64,000 bases of DNA from Trifolium pratense (taxonomy: Eukaryota > Streptophyta > Magnoliopsida > Fabales > Fabaceae), in assembly GCF_020283565.1 (NCBI RefSeq), contig NC_060059.1:10609501-10673500 (forward strand), written 5' to 3'. Shown piece after piece: positions 1-11,766 of this stretch. The notes under the pieces were generated by a model. It did no database searches, was not told where the DNA came from, and saw only the letters and a program-made list of their open reading frames with translations. The position numbers were made by a program, and so were the translations under genes. Each line of letters opens with the position of its first letter. The stretch's first letter is position 1.

Positions 1-66
1 TGACACGGTTTTGAACTTAAGAATGTTGGTGAAACTAGAAACAGGTAATCTTTGAGCAAATCAATA

Positions 67-145
67 CATGGCGTAAAACGCTTAATCCATCACTATAACT
101 TAGTTAAATTAAATCATGGAGTAAAACGCATAATCCATCACTATA
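67..145. repeat. two 31-bp direct repeats
   Basis: Two nearly identical 31-bp blocks, at 67-97 and 115-145, both begin catgg and end ccatcactata. They differ at only two positions. No gene is visible around them; they lie downstream of the shugoshin gene. Confidence 0.6.
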
Positions 146-329
146 GTCACTAACTTTGTACGACACTCTCAAAAGGTCTATGACTTTATGATTATTTCAA
201 AAATGTCTCTCACTATGTCAAATAGTAAGATGTAGTAAAATATTGACAACATAATAGTGTAAGAGACATTTTTGAAATAGTCATAATCTCATGACCTATT
301 TGAGAGCATTCTACAAAGTCAAAGACTAA
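144..329. mobile_element. hairpin MITE, about 186 bp
   Basis: The left arm (from tagtcactaactttgta, about 144-215) is repeated in inverted form on the right (about 255-329, ending tacaaagtcaaagactaa), with scattered mismatches and a short loop. This is the shape of a miniature inverted-repeat element. No clear target duplication was found, so superfamily is not assigned. It is just downstream (3') of the shugoshin gene. Confidence 0.55.
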
Positions 330-846
330 TTCGGTGAAGTTACCAATAAACCCCAATACCTTTGCCTTGGCTAAAATCATTTTCTAGATAAAAATTAATA
401 AACATAAATAACTGGATTCACTGCATACAAACTCAATTCTCTACAAAATCAACTTTTAGAAGAATAAGTTCAAGCACAATGAAGTAAGCAATTACAATTC
501 AACTACCTTACTTTTTGCTGTGAACTCCATTAGCATTTTAAAAACTGAGAACCACCTGGTCAGCACTGTAAGTTTAATTTACAATGTGACAAGGAGGGAA
601 GGGGAGGAAACAACGACATGACTTCAGTGGATCAAATATTATCATCTAAAATTGCCTACAATAGAACATACATCGGTTTTCAATTATGCAGAGTCCTAAA
701 CAATAAGCTATTTAACAAATCAAAACAATCCCTACCAAAATGCATTGTGGCATGGGGATGTAGGACATACCATCAGGCTTTCAGATTTCCACTTCTATTC
801 TTCTTGTATTGACAGTTCAGTGAAAACTTTATGAAATTCAATCAAC

Positions 847-1946
847 TTAGTTTTCCCTACGCATCTTCACATTAAGTGGAATTTCCTTATAGGAAACAAT
901 CTTCACAGCTGATCGACGCAAAGGCCGGCCAATAGACGATCTTCGTATTTCTTGAGGACCAGGCGCACAAGCATTGTTTTCTGAAGTTACACTTTCTGCA
1001 ATATCATCACATAAATTGGAGACCTCAAATTTTGGATTGTTGACATCAAAGAAGTCTTCAGATGGTTCTGGATTCTCAGGTCTGAACAGGGCAGATTGCC
1101 TTCTCAAACTATGCCTGTAAATAATTTGGGAAGACATGTAACAGAGTTTCAATTATCTAATCTAAATTAATCAAATATTCCAATTTCAGCCATTCAAATC
1201 TAGTCAGAAAGTGGATGTATGTAATAGCATACCTCTTATTTTCAATATTCTTTTTGGCAGGAACTTGTTCAGTGTTAGTAGCTCCCGAGGCTGCAAGCAA
1301 AAAATATGTTGAAGAACAGATAATAAAAGAAAAAGAAAAAAAAAAGAAGATATAAATGGCATACAATTACATTCAGTATCTTGTCCAGCCACATCATGAA
1401 CTTTGGATCCTAATGATGTTGATTCGGTCTTATTTGCCAAATTTTCAGGTAGATGCAAGGCATCATTATTTATTTCAAACAAGTCGTCAGTTGGTCCTAG
1501 TTTTCCAGCTTTCAACGCTGCAGATTTCCTTCTCGAAGAATACCTGTTTGTATATTTGAGGAAGACATATAAGTTGCCTTGTTCCGAAGTATCCCGGTGT
1601 ACAACTTTGGAGTTTAGACATTACTAGATTAGTCGTGTATATAAACTCAAACTCATACCTCTGAGTGTCAACCTTTTCTGTTGATTTGACTTGTTTCCTG
1701 ACAGCAGGTGCAGTAGCTGCATAAGAAAAATACCTACTTAAAGATATCAACAATAACATTTAAGTTTTGTAAACACACAAAGTGGGTTTGGCATACTAAT
1801 TACATTGTGATCTGGGAACTCTCTTCCTTTTTCCTCCCCCCTTGTTATCTTCTTGAAACTTTTGATCTAACTGCTTAATCAAACAAAAGGACAACTAGAT
1901 GAAGTGCTAAAGGAAAGACCAACAAGATGAATAAACCAAAAAAGGA

Positions 1947-2029
<83 letters not shown>

Positions 2030-3366
2030 TACCTCATCTTCATCAATGTCATTATTTAGTTTTGCTCTGTGATCAGTTTCCTACGAAAAGAAAGACGCAA
2101 CAGTCAAAAATTAAAGTAGAGGCTCTCTGAATTGCTCATTTACAATTCATTAGGTTACAGATGAGTTAAACTGACCATCAATTTTAATTTCATAGCATTG
2201 AGTACACCATTTTTGCTTGCTAATTCAACCTGAAATTCCCTCACCTGGACGACAACAAATTGAATGTCACAACACAAAAAAAAAAACAAGAAATTAAAGC
2301 AGCTGGTGTCATATGCAGTGCAACAATGGTTTTCAAGACTCACCATTTGTCTACTTGAATTAATCTCCTGCATTTCATATACATAAATTGAAGAAATACA
2401 AATTAGCAATTGTGGATTTGAATATCAACAATCAACAACAGCCAACAAATTAAAATAAACAATTATTAAAACAAGTATAGTCAGTACCCGCATCATTTGA
2501 GTATTCGCAAGTGCAAGTTCAGAATTTTGCTTCCGATACTTTTGGAGCTCTGTTCTAAAAGATTCTATTACCGCACTGTCCATACAAACAGACCAAAACC
2601 ACAGTAAACAACAACTATTCCACAATAACTACATTGATTGCAGACAAAAAACACACAAAAATAGACACCAAATTAACATAAAATATTACTTTCTGTTAGC
2701 TAGGAGCTTCCTTAAATTCTCATTTTCCTGGGAAACAAATTGCAAATATTCATCAGTGTAGTGATAAATTGATAATCATCATCAGAAACCAAAAAACTTA
2801 AATGTAATCAATCAAACAACAACAACAACAATAATAATAACATACTTTGAGAATCATTTCAACAGAGACATTATTTGTAGGCATAAGAACTGGTGCTGCA
2901 GGGTGGTGCATTGGTTGATCCATGTTGGTTATGTCAGCCAGAATTTTCTTCTGAGGAGCTACCACAGAAACCGAATCTCCCTTCAAAAATTTGCCTCTTT
3001 TCGCTTTCTGACCTGAAAGCAAATACAACCCAGTTTTCAATTAGGAACCCTAAAATAACCTAATTTTTTTGCATATAGAATATCTTATGAATTTTGGAAG
3101 CATCGGTTAGATCTAAATTGTAATAGCTATGTAATCACTTAATTCGAAGTTAAAATAAACGGTTAATTGAGAACTTGCAATAGAAAATGAAATCAGCGAG
3201 ATGAATTGGAAAACCCTAATTGTAGTGATAGAAAAGGGAAGAGAAAACCCTAGGATTAGGGAGGGAAATGAAGAATTGGGAATTGAGAGAGAAGAATAAG
3301 AAGAATGATACCTCCTACTCCAGGATGGTGCAAATCGGAATGGTGGAAGATGGGAGGAGCTTCCAT
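847..3366 (-). CDS. SGO1: shugoshin (SGO-type centromeric cohesin protector), 12 exons, 372 aa
   Basis: Shugoshins recruit PP2A to centromeres and protect cohesin from cleavage in meiosis and mitosis; this is known of the family. Exons, in gene order: 3366-3312, 3012-2846, 2727-2690, 2575-2488, 2367-2344, 2244-2176, 2080-2033, 1870-1804, 1716-1659, 1543-1365, 1290-1233, 1114-847. All introns are GT-AG, and the lengths sum to 1119 nt (372 codons plus TAA). Residues about 75-150 hold the N-terminal coiled coil (ENENLRKLLANRNAVIES, then LQKYRKQNSELALANTQMM). The last about 30 residues carry the basic SGO C-terminal motif, with SYKEIPLNVKMRRE at the end. The middle is poorly conserved and basic. 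Two consecutive exon pairs in the 3' half (58+179 nt and 58+268 nt) look like copies of each other. Start: first ATG of exon 1, MEAPPIFHHSDLHH. SGO1 versus SGO2 cannot be settled from this alone. Confidence 0.9.
1949..2027. repeat. (AT)n microsatellite in a shugoshin intron
   Basis: About 79 bp of pure AT dinucleotide lie in the 162-bp intron between exons 7 and 8 of the shugoshin gene. In gene direction the run starts a few bases after the GT donor at 2032-2031, so it fills half the intron. Confidence 0.95.
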
Positions 3367-4890
3367 TGTCGCGATTGAAAAGGAAGGAGGGAAACTCAAA
3401 CGATTTCGTCAAGATGAATTTTATGCTTCTAACGGCGTTCTGATTCCGAACCTACTTCCAAACCTCTTTTTGAATTTTAAATAACTCCTTCGGTCACTTT
3501 TTGTTTTTCTTTTTTTTTTTTTTAATTTTTATATATTTTTAATTATTTTAAATTTTTATACCGTATATTCTACAATAGAAAGAGAAAAAAGAATATGCAC
3601 TAATTTTACATTGTCAACCCATCATCATAATCATATTTTCGCCAAATCTCTCAAATTTACTCCACTTTCTTAATGTGAAATGGAAGATTAAACTATTCAT
3701 ATTGGTCGTTAGTATAAAATTAATTTACATGATAGTGTGTCCTTAAAACTAAAAAAATAAAAAAAAATTGAAATGATCAATTCATCCATGTAACTTAGCA
3801 AGTTTTTGGTTTTCGTCCTTGTATCTTTTTTTGTTTTAAAATAGTCCCTGAATGGGTAAATCCTTTTGGTTTTCGTCTCTAATGTTAAGTGTCGTTTAAA
3901 AAATGATGACGTGGAAAACGGAGGATGATGTGTCAATGATGATGCTCAGTCATCCACTTAGAGGGGTCAAATCCAAAAATAAAATTGCAGAGAGGGACCA
4001 AAACCAAAAAAACGAAATTAAACTCAAAAACATATTTTTCTTCTTTTTTCTCTAAACTCGAAAGCTTGCGATCTTACATGGACGAATTGATCATTTAATT
4101 AAAAAAAAAATGATATAAATCTCATGTATCTTGGAGGATAATTACGTAATTCATTAAAGTGTTGAAGGTTTCATCCATGTTTAACTCTTGTGTGCTCCAA
4201 TTTAACATTTAGTTTTCTTTTTGAAAAATAAAATAAATGTTAAAAAATCTCACATCAGATATGAGATGGCAATGACAAGTGTTTATAAGTAAGTGGTAGT
4301 CCTCACCTTACAAGCCGATTTTGTGAGGATGAGTTAGACCCATACTTATTTCTAATAATTTCTAACAATAAATTTTAGGATAAATAGTTGTTTACCCCTT
4401 GCAAAGTTAGAGAAATTTGATTACCCCTGCAAAGTTAGCGAAATCTTAGGTTCAACTCTTGCCTAGTTTTTTTTCAATACACCCTTACAATATGAAGGTT
4501 TCCTCATTTACCCCCTGAGCGGCCAACTAGACATGAAATTTTTGTCTGCATTTTTTGTCTGCAATATAAGTTTTGTAACGGTCTACCCAAAGAATTTCAT
4601 GGTTCCACCACTAATCGTTATAGTAGTCTCATCTAAACCATCAAAAATCTATTTTTGGATTGGGTTGTCGACTTGACTCGTACACTTCGTGAAGGAAATT
4701 TTGCAGCTGATTTTTATCTAAGTTAGGAATTTCAGCCTCTTGGAGACTTGTTCTGCAGCCCCCCTTCGTGATATGTCTCTCGTTCTCCTTGTGGATGCTT
4801 TTATGTGCGACATTTATTCGTAGTTAGTATTTTTTTTCATTCTACTTACATGTAGGATAAATATAAAGTACAATATCAAGATATACACAT
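3367..4890. other. intergenic, AT-rich, no gene seen
   Basis: This is the upstream region of shugoshin. It holds a T-rich run near 3508-3523 and a dispersed repeat at about 4237-4350 (cttacaagccgattttgtgagg). That repeat family recurs inverted at 17640-17735 and inside the EXO70A1 introns near 37900, 40740 and 41130. No open reading frame with a recognisable product was found. Confidence 0.6.
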
Positions 4891-4899
4891 CTATTTAAC

Positions 4900-5625
4900 G
4901 ATGTTTTCTCTCCCGACCCCCAAGGTTTCTTTTATACCCCCCTAAAATCTCATTTTGCCCCTCGTATTTTGAAAAAATTTAACCAACTTATTTCGATTTC
5001 TACAAACCTAAATTTTTAAACATGGAAAAAAAATCGGTTTATATAAACCGAAATAACATAAATGTTAAGAAAAGAGGAAAGATTTATGTGAAAATTCGTG
5101 TAGAGCTACATGTGGTAAATTTAACATATCTCTCTGACTATAAGTCGTATGCTAACGATTTTTAATCTAGTGTAAAGAAGACAAAATTTACTACAGGATT
5201 GACACCGGAATTGTTAAATTTCATTAAGTATAGTATGAGAACATCTACCTACAAGTTTGAGAAAAGTTTTTGCTCTATTTTTGTACCAGTACTCATTATT
5301 TGGTCAAACTGAACCAATTGGATAGTTAACCCTCAAAACAAAAATTATATTTTTAATCTTGATACCCTAAGCTTTCCAACGAGTAGTCGTTTACTCAAAT
5401 CGGACATCGTTTAGTATTTCAAATAAATTGTGGAAGTTGAGGGTCTGATGCTGAATTTATGTAGGGAATCTGAAAAAAAATTAGAACACAAAATTTCGAT
5501 TTTTACTAACCGAAATTTTTGAGCATGACAAAAAAAATTAGTTCGTACAAACCAAAGTATCCCCAAGGACAAAAACAAAAATTCAGGAGTAAAAAAGAAA
5601 GGCGGGGATCAGAAGAGAAAACATC
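4900..5625. mobile_element. Mutator-like MITE, family with gatgttttctc ends (long copy)
   Basis: The left end is gatgttttctctcccgaccc and the right end is gaagagaaaacatc, an inverted repeat. Flanks ctatttaac (4891-4899) and ttatttaac (5626-5634) form a 9-bp target duplication with one mismatch, as expected for Mutator-like elements. The interior has repeated inverted words (CGGTTT...AAACCG), for example near 5034-5051 and 5495-5520. It belongs to the same family as 13937-14191 but is longer. It has no transposase and is non-autonomous. Confidence 0.75.
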
Positions 5626-5871
5626 TTATTTAACATATAATAATGGGTGTTATGGAGTGGGCCTAAGCTCAAAATATGCTTGCACGACCCAATGAACAAC
5701 TTGATCCCAAACCAAATGTTGAGTCAAAAAAATACCCTCACGATATCTATATATATAAATCCTAGATAGTTGTGGAATTGCATATCTAAACCCTAATCTA
5801 CAAACCAATGAAAACTTTTCATTTAGCCACATCATCCACTTACATCCATTTAATGTGGGGTACTAATTGTA

Positions 5872-5925
<54 letters not shown>

Positions 5926-7471
5926 GTTTTGGGTTATTATTCATTTTAAATTTTTTTGTTCATTTTATTATTTTGTGTATTTTTTAATTTATTTTTCAAA
6001 AAAGTTAATGTTTTTGCTAATAATCTTTTGTCCAATCTTTGTAAATATAAGGAGTTGGTCGATTGTAATGACTACTTTCTAATGTTAGTAAAAAAAAATA
6101 GATAAAATAAAATTTACTAATAGTTGTTATCCACTGTATGATTTTTATCATATTCGATATTTGAGTATGAGTTAAGTTGGTTTATTTTTGCTCCAATAAG
6201 TTTCAAATTAATATAAATGTCAAATTCGATAATACAGTAGTTTTTTTTTAAGAGATAATGAAGTAATTTATCCAACTCAGAATCCTCCAATGAGATTTAT
6301 AATATAAATAAAAACTTATGTTTCAACATCGATCAATTGTTTTCCATGGTCAATTATATGTTGTCATTTCCATAGTTATTTTGAAAAATGAGTTAAATAT
6401 ATTACTAATCAATGTTAATGAAGAAGATGCCAAAGTAACTTCAAATTGGATGTATAAATTAGTTTTTTAAATGTATAAACATATATTTAACATCTATATC
6501 ACATTTAGATAACTTCTATTGTTACTATTATTTTGATAATATCTATTATTTCAATTTTAAATTTACTATTTATACAAATAATTTTTTGACGTTATAGTAT
6601 AAAATAGCGCATAACACCCGTGCATATTCTTCATCATCCTAAGTGTTAGAATCTAATTTTCATGTTAACTTCTTTTGACTAAGTGAAATTGAAACTTAGA
6701 TTTCATTCCTTTTAAATTATTTAATTTTGAACATAATTTAAAATTAATAATTTTATTTTTAATTTAGAAATTTAAGTGTTATGAATAATAATTAACGAAA
6801 ATATGCCAAAATTCATATATTATTATTTTAAAATTTAAAATAAATTTCAAATATTATATAAGTCACACTTAATTGATCTTCTCTCATTCTTATTAGGTAA
6901 ATATATGACTAAATAGTCATGCATTTTAATAACAAATAACACAACAACACTAGGAACAAACCCTCACAAATTAGCTGTGTCTGCAACATACATACAAATA
7001 AACTCGTCACAACCATTTGGGTATGTTTCTTTGACTAGAAATAGCAACGCTTGAAGCTTTGCTTCCTCCCATTGTTCCTCGTTTCGTTGACAGGGGAGGC
7101 AAGAATGAAGATGGTAAGAGCGACGATGGAAGTATCAACGCAAGAATGAAGATGACAGAAATGAACTAACAACACCACAACACGAGGAACAAACCCTCAC
7201 ACTCCTCTCAAATCCCAATGAAGGACATAAGGGACGTGCAAAATGGTAAATCATAGCATAAACTCAAATTAGAATAACTGCTTCCTCCGAGTTTTTCAAA
7301 TATTTTCAAATTAAATTTACATTTACAAATATTCTCCATAAAATTGGAATGATAAATGAGCCAAGTTTTTCAAGACTATAGGATAATTCCAATTTCACTA
7401 TTTCAGGACTTCATCATAAATATAATCCCCTCCCCCAAAGAAAAGAACATTCAACCTTGGCTGCTATCAAT
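5626..7471. other. intergenic, AT-rich, no gene seen
   Basis: Contains an (ATT)n microsatellite at about 5872-5924. Two imperfect copies of a segment ending aggaacaaaccctcaca lie at about 6930-6968 and 7160-7201. The rest is AT-rich and full of stops in all frames. Confidence 0.6.
5872..5924. repeat. (ATT)n microsatellite
   Basis: About 17 tandem ATT trinucleotides, in intergenic DNA. Confidence 0.95.
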
Positions 7472-10400
7472 TTAATATGGTCTAAATTTCCTAGCAGCTC
7501 TCAGCTGTTGCAGACGTTTTTTATCCTCCTCAAATTTGCTCTGCAATTCCATAATCTCTGCAAGTAAAATATGAATGGTTTATCTCAGTTTGATCATCAA
7601 CCAAAATCGATCGAGTTCGAGTGTTACCAAGTATTAATTTAAGACAACATCTAGGGTTGAGAAAAAGGATAAAGCAACCTTAATAATTTAATTTTTTAGG
7701 TGTTCCTACTAACAAGATATCATTTTATGAACATCCAGAAGAAACATCGTGTGCATAAAATTTTAATTAACTGGATGAAGGGTTTTGAATCCTAGGAACA
7801 AATATATTAGGAAAAGTCTAAAAGTGTGTATAAGATAAGAAAGTGACGCGATAAATTCCACAGATATATGATACCCTAAGGCACCTATTTCTACTATTAT
7901 TTAGGGCTAATTGTGTATTATACTACTAGCAGAAACTAACCCCTAATATTTCTTAAGATCTTTTCCTTGGTGCAAATTTTGATGGCAAAACATTTGAAAT
8001 TTTTTTATGATATAAAAAATGGTTAAACATTATCTAGGATATAAAATTATGGCAAACCATTATGAAAAATAAGTGATACCATTTCTCTGAGCTTCCCTTT
8101 TTTGAAAGCAGTAGAAATCTAGACCAACTTCTTTAGGTTTCTTTCTGGCCAATTTATTCTCTACAGCAGCTTGAGCAACTGAGCCCACAGCAATCCCACT
8201 TTCAGAGTCAGTTGTTTTCTTCCTACCCTTGTGGTGTTCAACCACCGTCCACCCCCCTTCTGCAGCAAGGGCTTCTTTTACTTTTCTTTCCTGTATCGAC
8301 CAAACAATAATTGCATGGAAACCAAAATAAGTGACAAATGTGTGATCATTTATAACAGAATATTGAATGTGAAAGATTAAACACTTGAGGATCACAGAAT
8401 GAGTTAGTAAGTCAGTTAGTTAGGGGCGTGAGATGAGAGACTAACTAATGGTAAGGAGCGACTAAGGGGGGTCTTAAGTTTTGTAAAGGGCATTTTTGTG
8501 GGAGAGTACCAGGCCTCTCAAAATACATCTTGTGTACTACTGTTTTCCATCAATAAACACCATATTTCTACAATATGATTCAATTCCTATCAACTGTATC
8601 AAAGCTCCAATTTTGGAGTTGTGAATGTTGAGGAATTCAAAAGCTGTTCAATTTTTGGCAGGGAGAAATAAATTCTCAAAGAAACGAATGATCATGGTTC
8701 TCGTGGGAAGTAATTCAATTTCAATATTTGTAATCCAAGTTATCTTTGAATTCACTCTTTCTCTTGCTGAAACATATGCCATTGTTGCTGCAGCTATGGC
8801 TAAGAGAAAAGGAGAGACTATTTAGAATTATTTGGAAACATCAATAGCAATATGGATGTCACTGCAATAAGTATTCAGCTAGCTATTCTTGTGAGCTTTG
8901 AGGGTCCGTGGACCCTGGAGGCCATTCATAGCTCTCGTATGTATTTTGGTAATCATGCATTAAAGATTTGGAGTTGGGACCCCAGCGGACTAATCTTCAA
9001 CAAATACAACGTGAATGATTTGGGGGAGTACTATTGTTATGTGTCCATTGGGACTGTTGGTCAGAGAGTTTATATAAGGGCCACTGGATAAGGAGGTTGG
9101 AGATCCTCATGGTTCTGAATTATTGTTCTGTAATCAAGGGAGATATTCCCTATTCTTTCTCATTAAACACCACATTTCTATCAATAACTCTTTTTCTTTC
9201 CTGATGAGATGTACTATGCTCATGACAAGGACAGTTGCTGTCTAGAGAAAGACAGTTATTATGCTGCCTCAGCCGAAATATAAATCTCAACTCGAAAAGT
9301 GCATAAGAGAAAAGAATATCCACATGATACGCAAGAACATAAAAACAAAAACGAACTTCTAATCCCGTTTCTATGGCTTTACAGCTGTGAGATACATATC
9401 AATTCATCTAGATACTCTATGAATACAAACTTAATTATCATCTACCTCCTAACACCAACTACCATACCCCAAAAACAGAAGCACCAAGTGTTCAACACAT
9501 GGAGGCAAAGCAACATTAAACCTTAAGCGACTATAACCTGGATTCATACATTAAATCCTCTCCTTATAGATGAAAACAACATTTACTAGTTATTTTTCAA
9601 AGCCATGGCACTAGTATTATGCATACAAATGAAAACTCTAAATAAAATATCTTCCAAGTTTCAGCATCAATTTTATTTCAATAATAATAAAATCTATGCC
9701 ATGATTATTATCCCCACCGAAAAAAGGGTTATCTAACTAATATTAGGAAGAAATCTGCATAAAGTAGCAAAATTTTGAAACAATGTCTGACAAGAGCATC
9801 CAACCTTTGTTTTGTTTAAAGGAAGTTTTTCAAAATGTTTACCTTTTCCAATTTTTCCTCGTAAGCAGTTATAAAATCGTCAATGTGATGCTGCAATACC
9901 TCCAATCCTGGTCTACTTTGTCGGCATTCCATAATCCACTCTGTAGTTTGAGTATTCCCCGGTCAGAAATTATACCATGTATGATGATAAAAAGACCATA
10001 GCATACAAATAAAATAAAATCACTAAGCACACGGATGCATCATAATCTACAGCCAACAGGTTGAAAGAATAATGTTAAAATGATATGTCTACATGCCCAC
10101 TGTTCGGAGGTAGGGTGGATGTTGGCAAATGATGAAAGACATATGCACATGAAAGTTAATACAAAGGATGTTGAAATGCTTATCATATGTATATGTATAT
10201 GTATATATGTATGGCAACGACTATTGTAAATTGTGTCAAAGTACATGTAAAAATAACCCTATGCAATTCATCTCATCCAATATATGCATTAAGCAAGTAT
10301 AAAGTAAATATTTTAGAAACGCAGTCATACTTTTAATTCCATTTGAGCAGTCATAATTTCCTGAGGAAATAATATGACACTCGTTCTGATGATCCTGTTC

Positions 10401-11251
10401 TCTCTTTTCGTGTGATTTTGGAACCTCCTTTCTTCTATTCTTCTTATCATCTTTTGACCTACCTAAAAAACAAAGATAAATTCCATGAGGAAAATGAATG
10501 GATGACTTAAGGCACAGTATTTCATAATACAACAATGGAATCAACCATAAATGTTTTATATTACAAGGTTTGATAGCTGCTCCAATATTAGAATCTTTAT
10601 TCTCCTTAGAGTCTTTGACCTCCTCTGCTTTAGAATCACAATGTTCCACTAATCCATCTGATATCATTGAGAGAAAAGAGTAAAATCAACATGAGTAGTT
10701 CAAAATAATATAGTGAAATTTTATAATAAGGGCCCATTTGGATTTAGCTTATTTTTGAGCTTATGCAAAACAGCTTACGCAAGTAAATGAGGTTTTATGT
10801 TAATTTATAAGTTTCCACTAATGAAAATTGCATTTTTATAAGCTATTTTATCATAAACTACCTTCATAAACTTATAATAATACATAAAAAATTATTTATT
10901 TGCATAAACTGTTTTGCATAAGCTCAAAAATAAGTTAATCCAAACAAGCCCTAAATATAGGTAGAAGAGAGATCAAATTACATAGAATAAATTACCAGAA
11001 AAATAAAATTCCAGTTCTATACTTATATACATTAAAACATCCATGAACTCACCACTTTGATCTTGCAAATCAACTTGTTCTTCATCTTCTGATTTTTGTC
11101 TTTCAACTAAATTTTTGTCCTTGTTCTTCCTTTTTCGGCCGACAGTAGTAACTAGATTCAATGTCTCAACATCGGTATTTGGTTCCATGTTTCTTTTTTT
11201 CATCTTTTTTTCCAAACTTCGTATGTCTTTTTTTCCCTTATTTACTTTCAT
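7472..11251 (-). CDS. RRP7: RRP7-like ribosomal RNA-processing protein, 6 exons, 272 aa
   Basis: RRP7 proteins are nucleolar factors of the small-subunit processome, needed for 18S rRNA maturation; this is known of the family. Exons: 11251-11053, 10657-10565, 10462-10331, 9940-9843, 8290-8080, 7557-7472. The lengths sum to 819 nt (272 codons plus TAA), and every phase closes. The N-terminal half is very basic and low in complexity (KKMKKRNMEPNT, GRKRKNKDKN, DDKKNRRKEV), as expected of a nucleolar protein. The C-terminal domain starts near residue 142 (KWIMECRQSRPGLEVLQ), continues through EGGWTVVEHHKGRKK and FYCFQKREAQR, and ends with the family signature LQQLRAARKFRPY at the stop. Start: first ATG after an in-frame TAA. 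The 1.55-kb intron at 8291-9842 holds old retroelement debris, and the intron at 10658-11052 holds a Tourist MITE. Confidence 0.88.
8400..9200. mobile_element. degenerate LTR-retroelement-like remnant in an RRP7 intron
   Basis: Two segments end in similar sequence (aaacaccatatttctacaat near 8555 and aaacaccacatttctatcaa near 9165). The first is followed by tgtatcaaagctcc, which resembles the initiator-tRNA primer site next to plant LTRs. The material between has no recognisable gag or pol. This reads as a decayed small LTR element and is weakly supported. Confidence 0.35.
10185..10213. repeat. short (TATG/TA) microsatellite in an RRP7 intron
   Basis: Imperfect tandem tatgta units lie in the intron between exons 3 and 4 of the RRP7 gene. 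Confidence 0.7.
10730..10951. mobile_element. Tourist-like (PIF/Harbinger) MITE, 222 bp
   Basis: The inverted ends are about 44 bp long: the left begins gggcccatttggatttagc, and the right in inverse begins gggcttgtttggattaac. Both run into a shared ttatttttgagcttatgcaa. TAA flanks both sides (10727-10729 and 10952-10954), the 3-bp target duplication of PIF/Harbinger elements. It lies in the intron after exon 1 of RRP7. A decayed relative lies at 60609-60809. Confidence 0.8.
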
Positions 11252-11516
11252 ACACAACAATTCAACCGTGAATTAACGTTTTAATTGCGAGAATCCACCA
11301 ATTCCTTTTGCGTTTTCCAGTGAGATTTTGGTTTTTCTGGAACAATACAAAGTGATGGTGTTCGATTCGATTGAGTTTTGTTGTTTTATAGGGTTTTAGG
11401 ATTTTTTTGTCAAAGGGTTTAAGTTGTTAGTTTTTTTTTTTTTTTATCGAATGGTAATAATGGACATCTTATAAAGGGAGTTTGTTGGGCTTACGATTAG
11501 ACTACTAACGTATTTA
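11252..11516. other. upstream region of RRP7
   Basis: Short AT-rich 5' flank with a T run near 11431-11444. No motif was assigned with confidence. Confidence 0.4.
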
Positions 11517-11766
11517 GAAATTTATTTTTGCCACCCTATTGGATTTGTTGCGCGCTTTACCAAATTACTAAAATACTTCCATCACCTATTTAAGTAGCGG
11601 ACATTCCAAAAACACCTTACCTTTATAACGACCGCTACTTAAGTAGCGAACTTCATTTTTCAAAAAATTCTCATTTTTATAACGTTCGCTACTTAAGTAG
11701 CGGAAGGGTAAAATGGAAAAGACATAGAGTGCATGAGTAACTGGAAGGACGGCAAAAGTAAATCTC
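11517..11766. mobile_element. MITE with an array of perfect 16-bp palindromes
   Basis: The ends form an imperfect inverted repeat: left gaaatttatttttgccaccc, and the right in inverse gagatttacttttgccgtcc. The interior is a tandem array of about 50-bp units whose joints are the palindrome CGCTACTTAAGTAGCG. There are exact copies at 11633-11648 and 11687-11702 and a half-decayed one at 11585-11600. The flanks are only weakly similar (aacgtattt and aacgagtta), so the target duplication is uncertain. End sequence and layout match the element at 31817-32245. Confidence 0.6.

Noticed and set aside
1356..1627. Plus-strand frames across shugoshin exon 10
   Set aside because: Antisense shadows of a well-supported spliced gene.
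8625..9091. Two frames of 66 and 79 codons in an RRP7 intron
   Set aside because: No domain recognised; they lie within decayed retroelement sequence.
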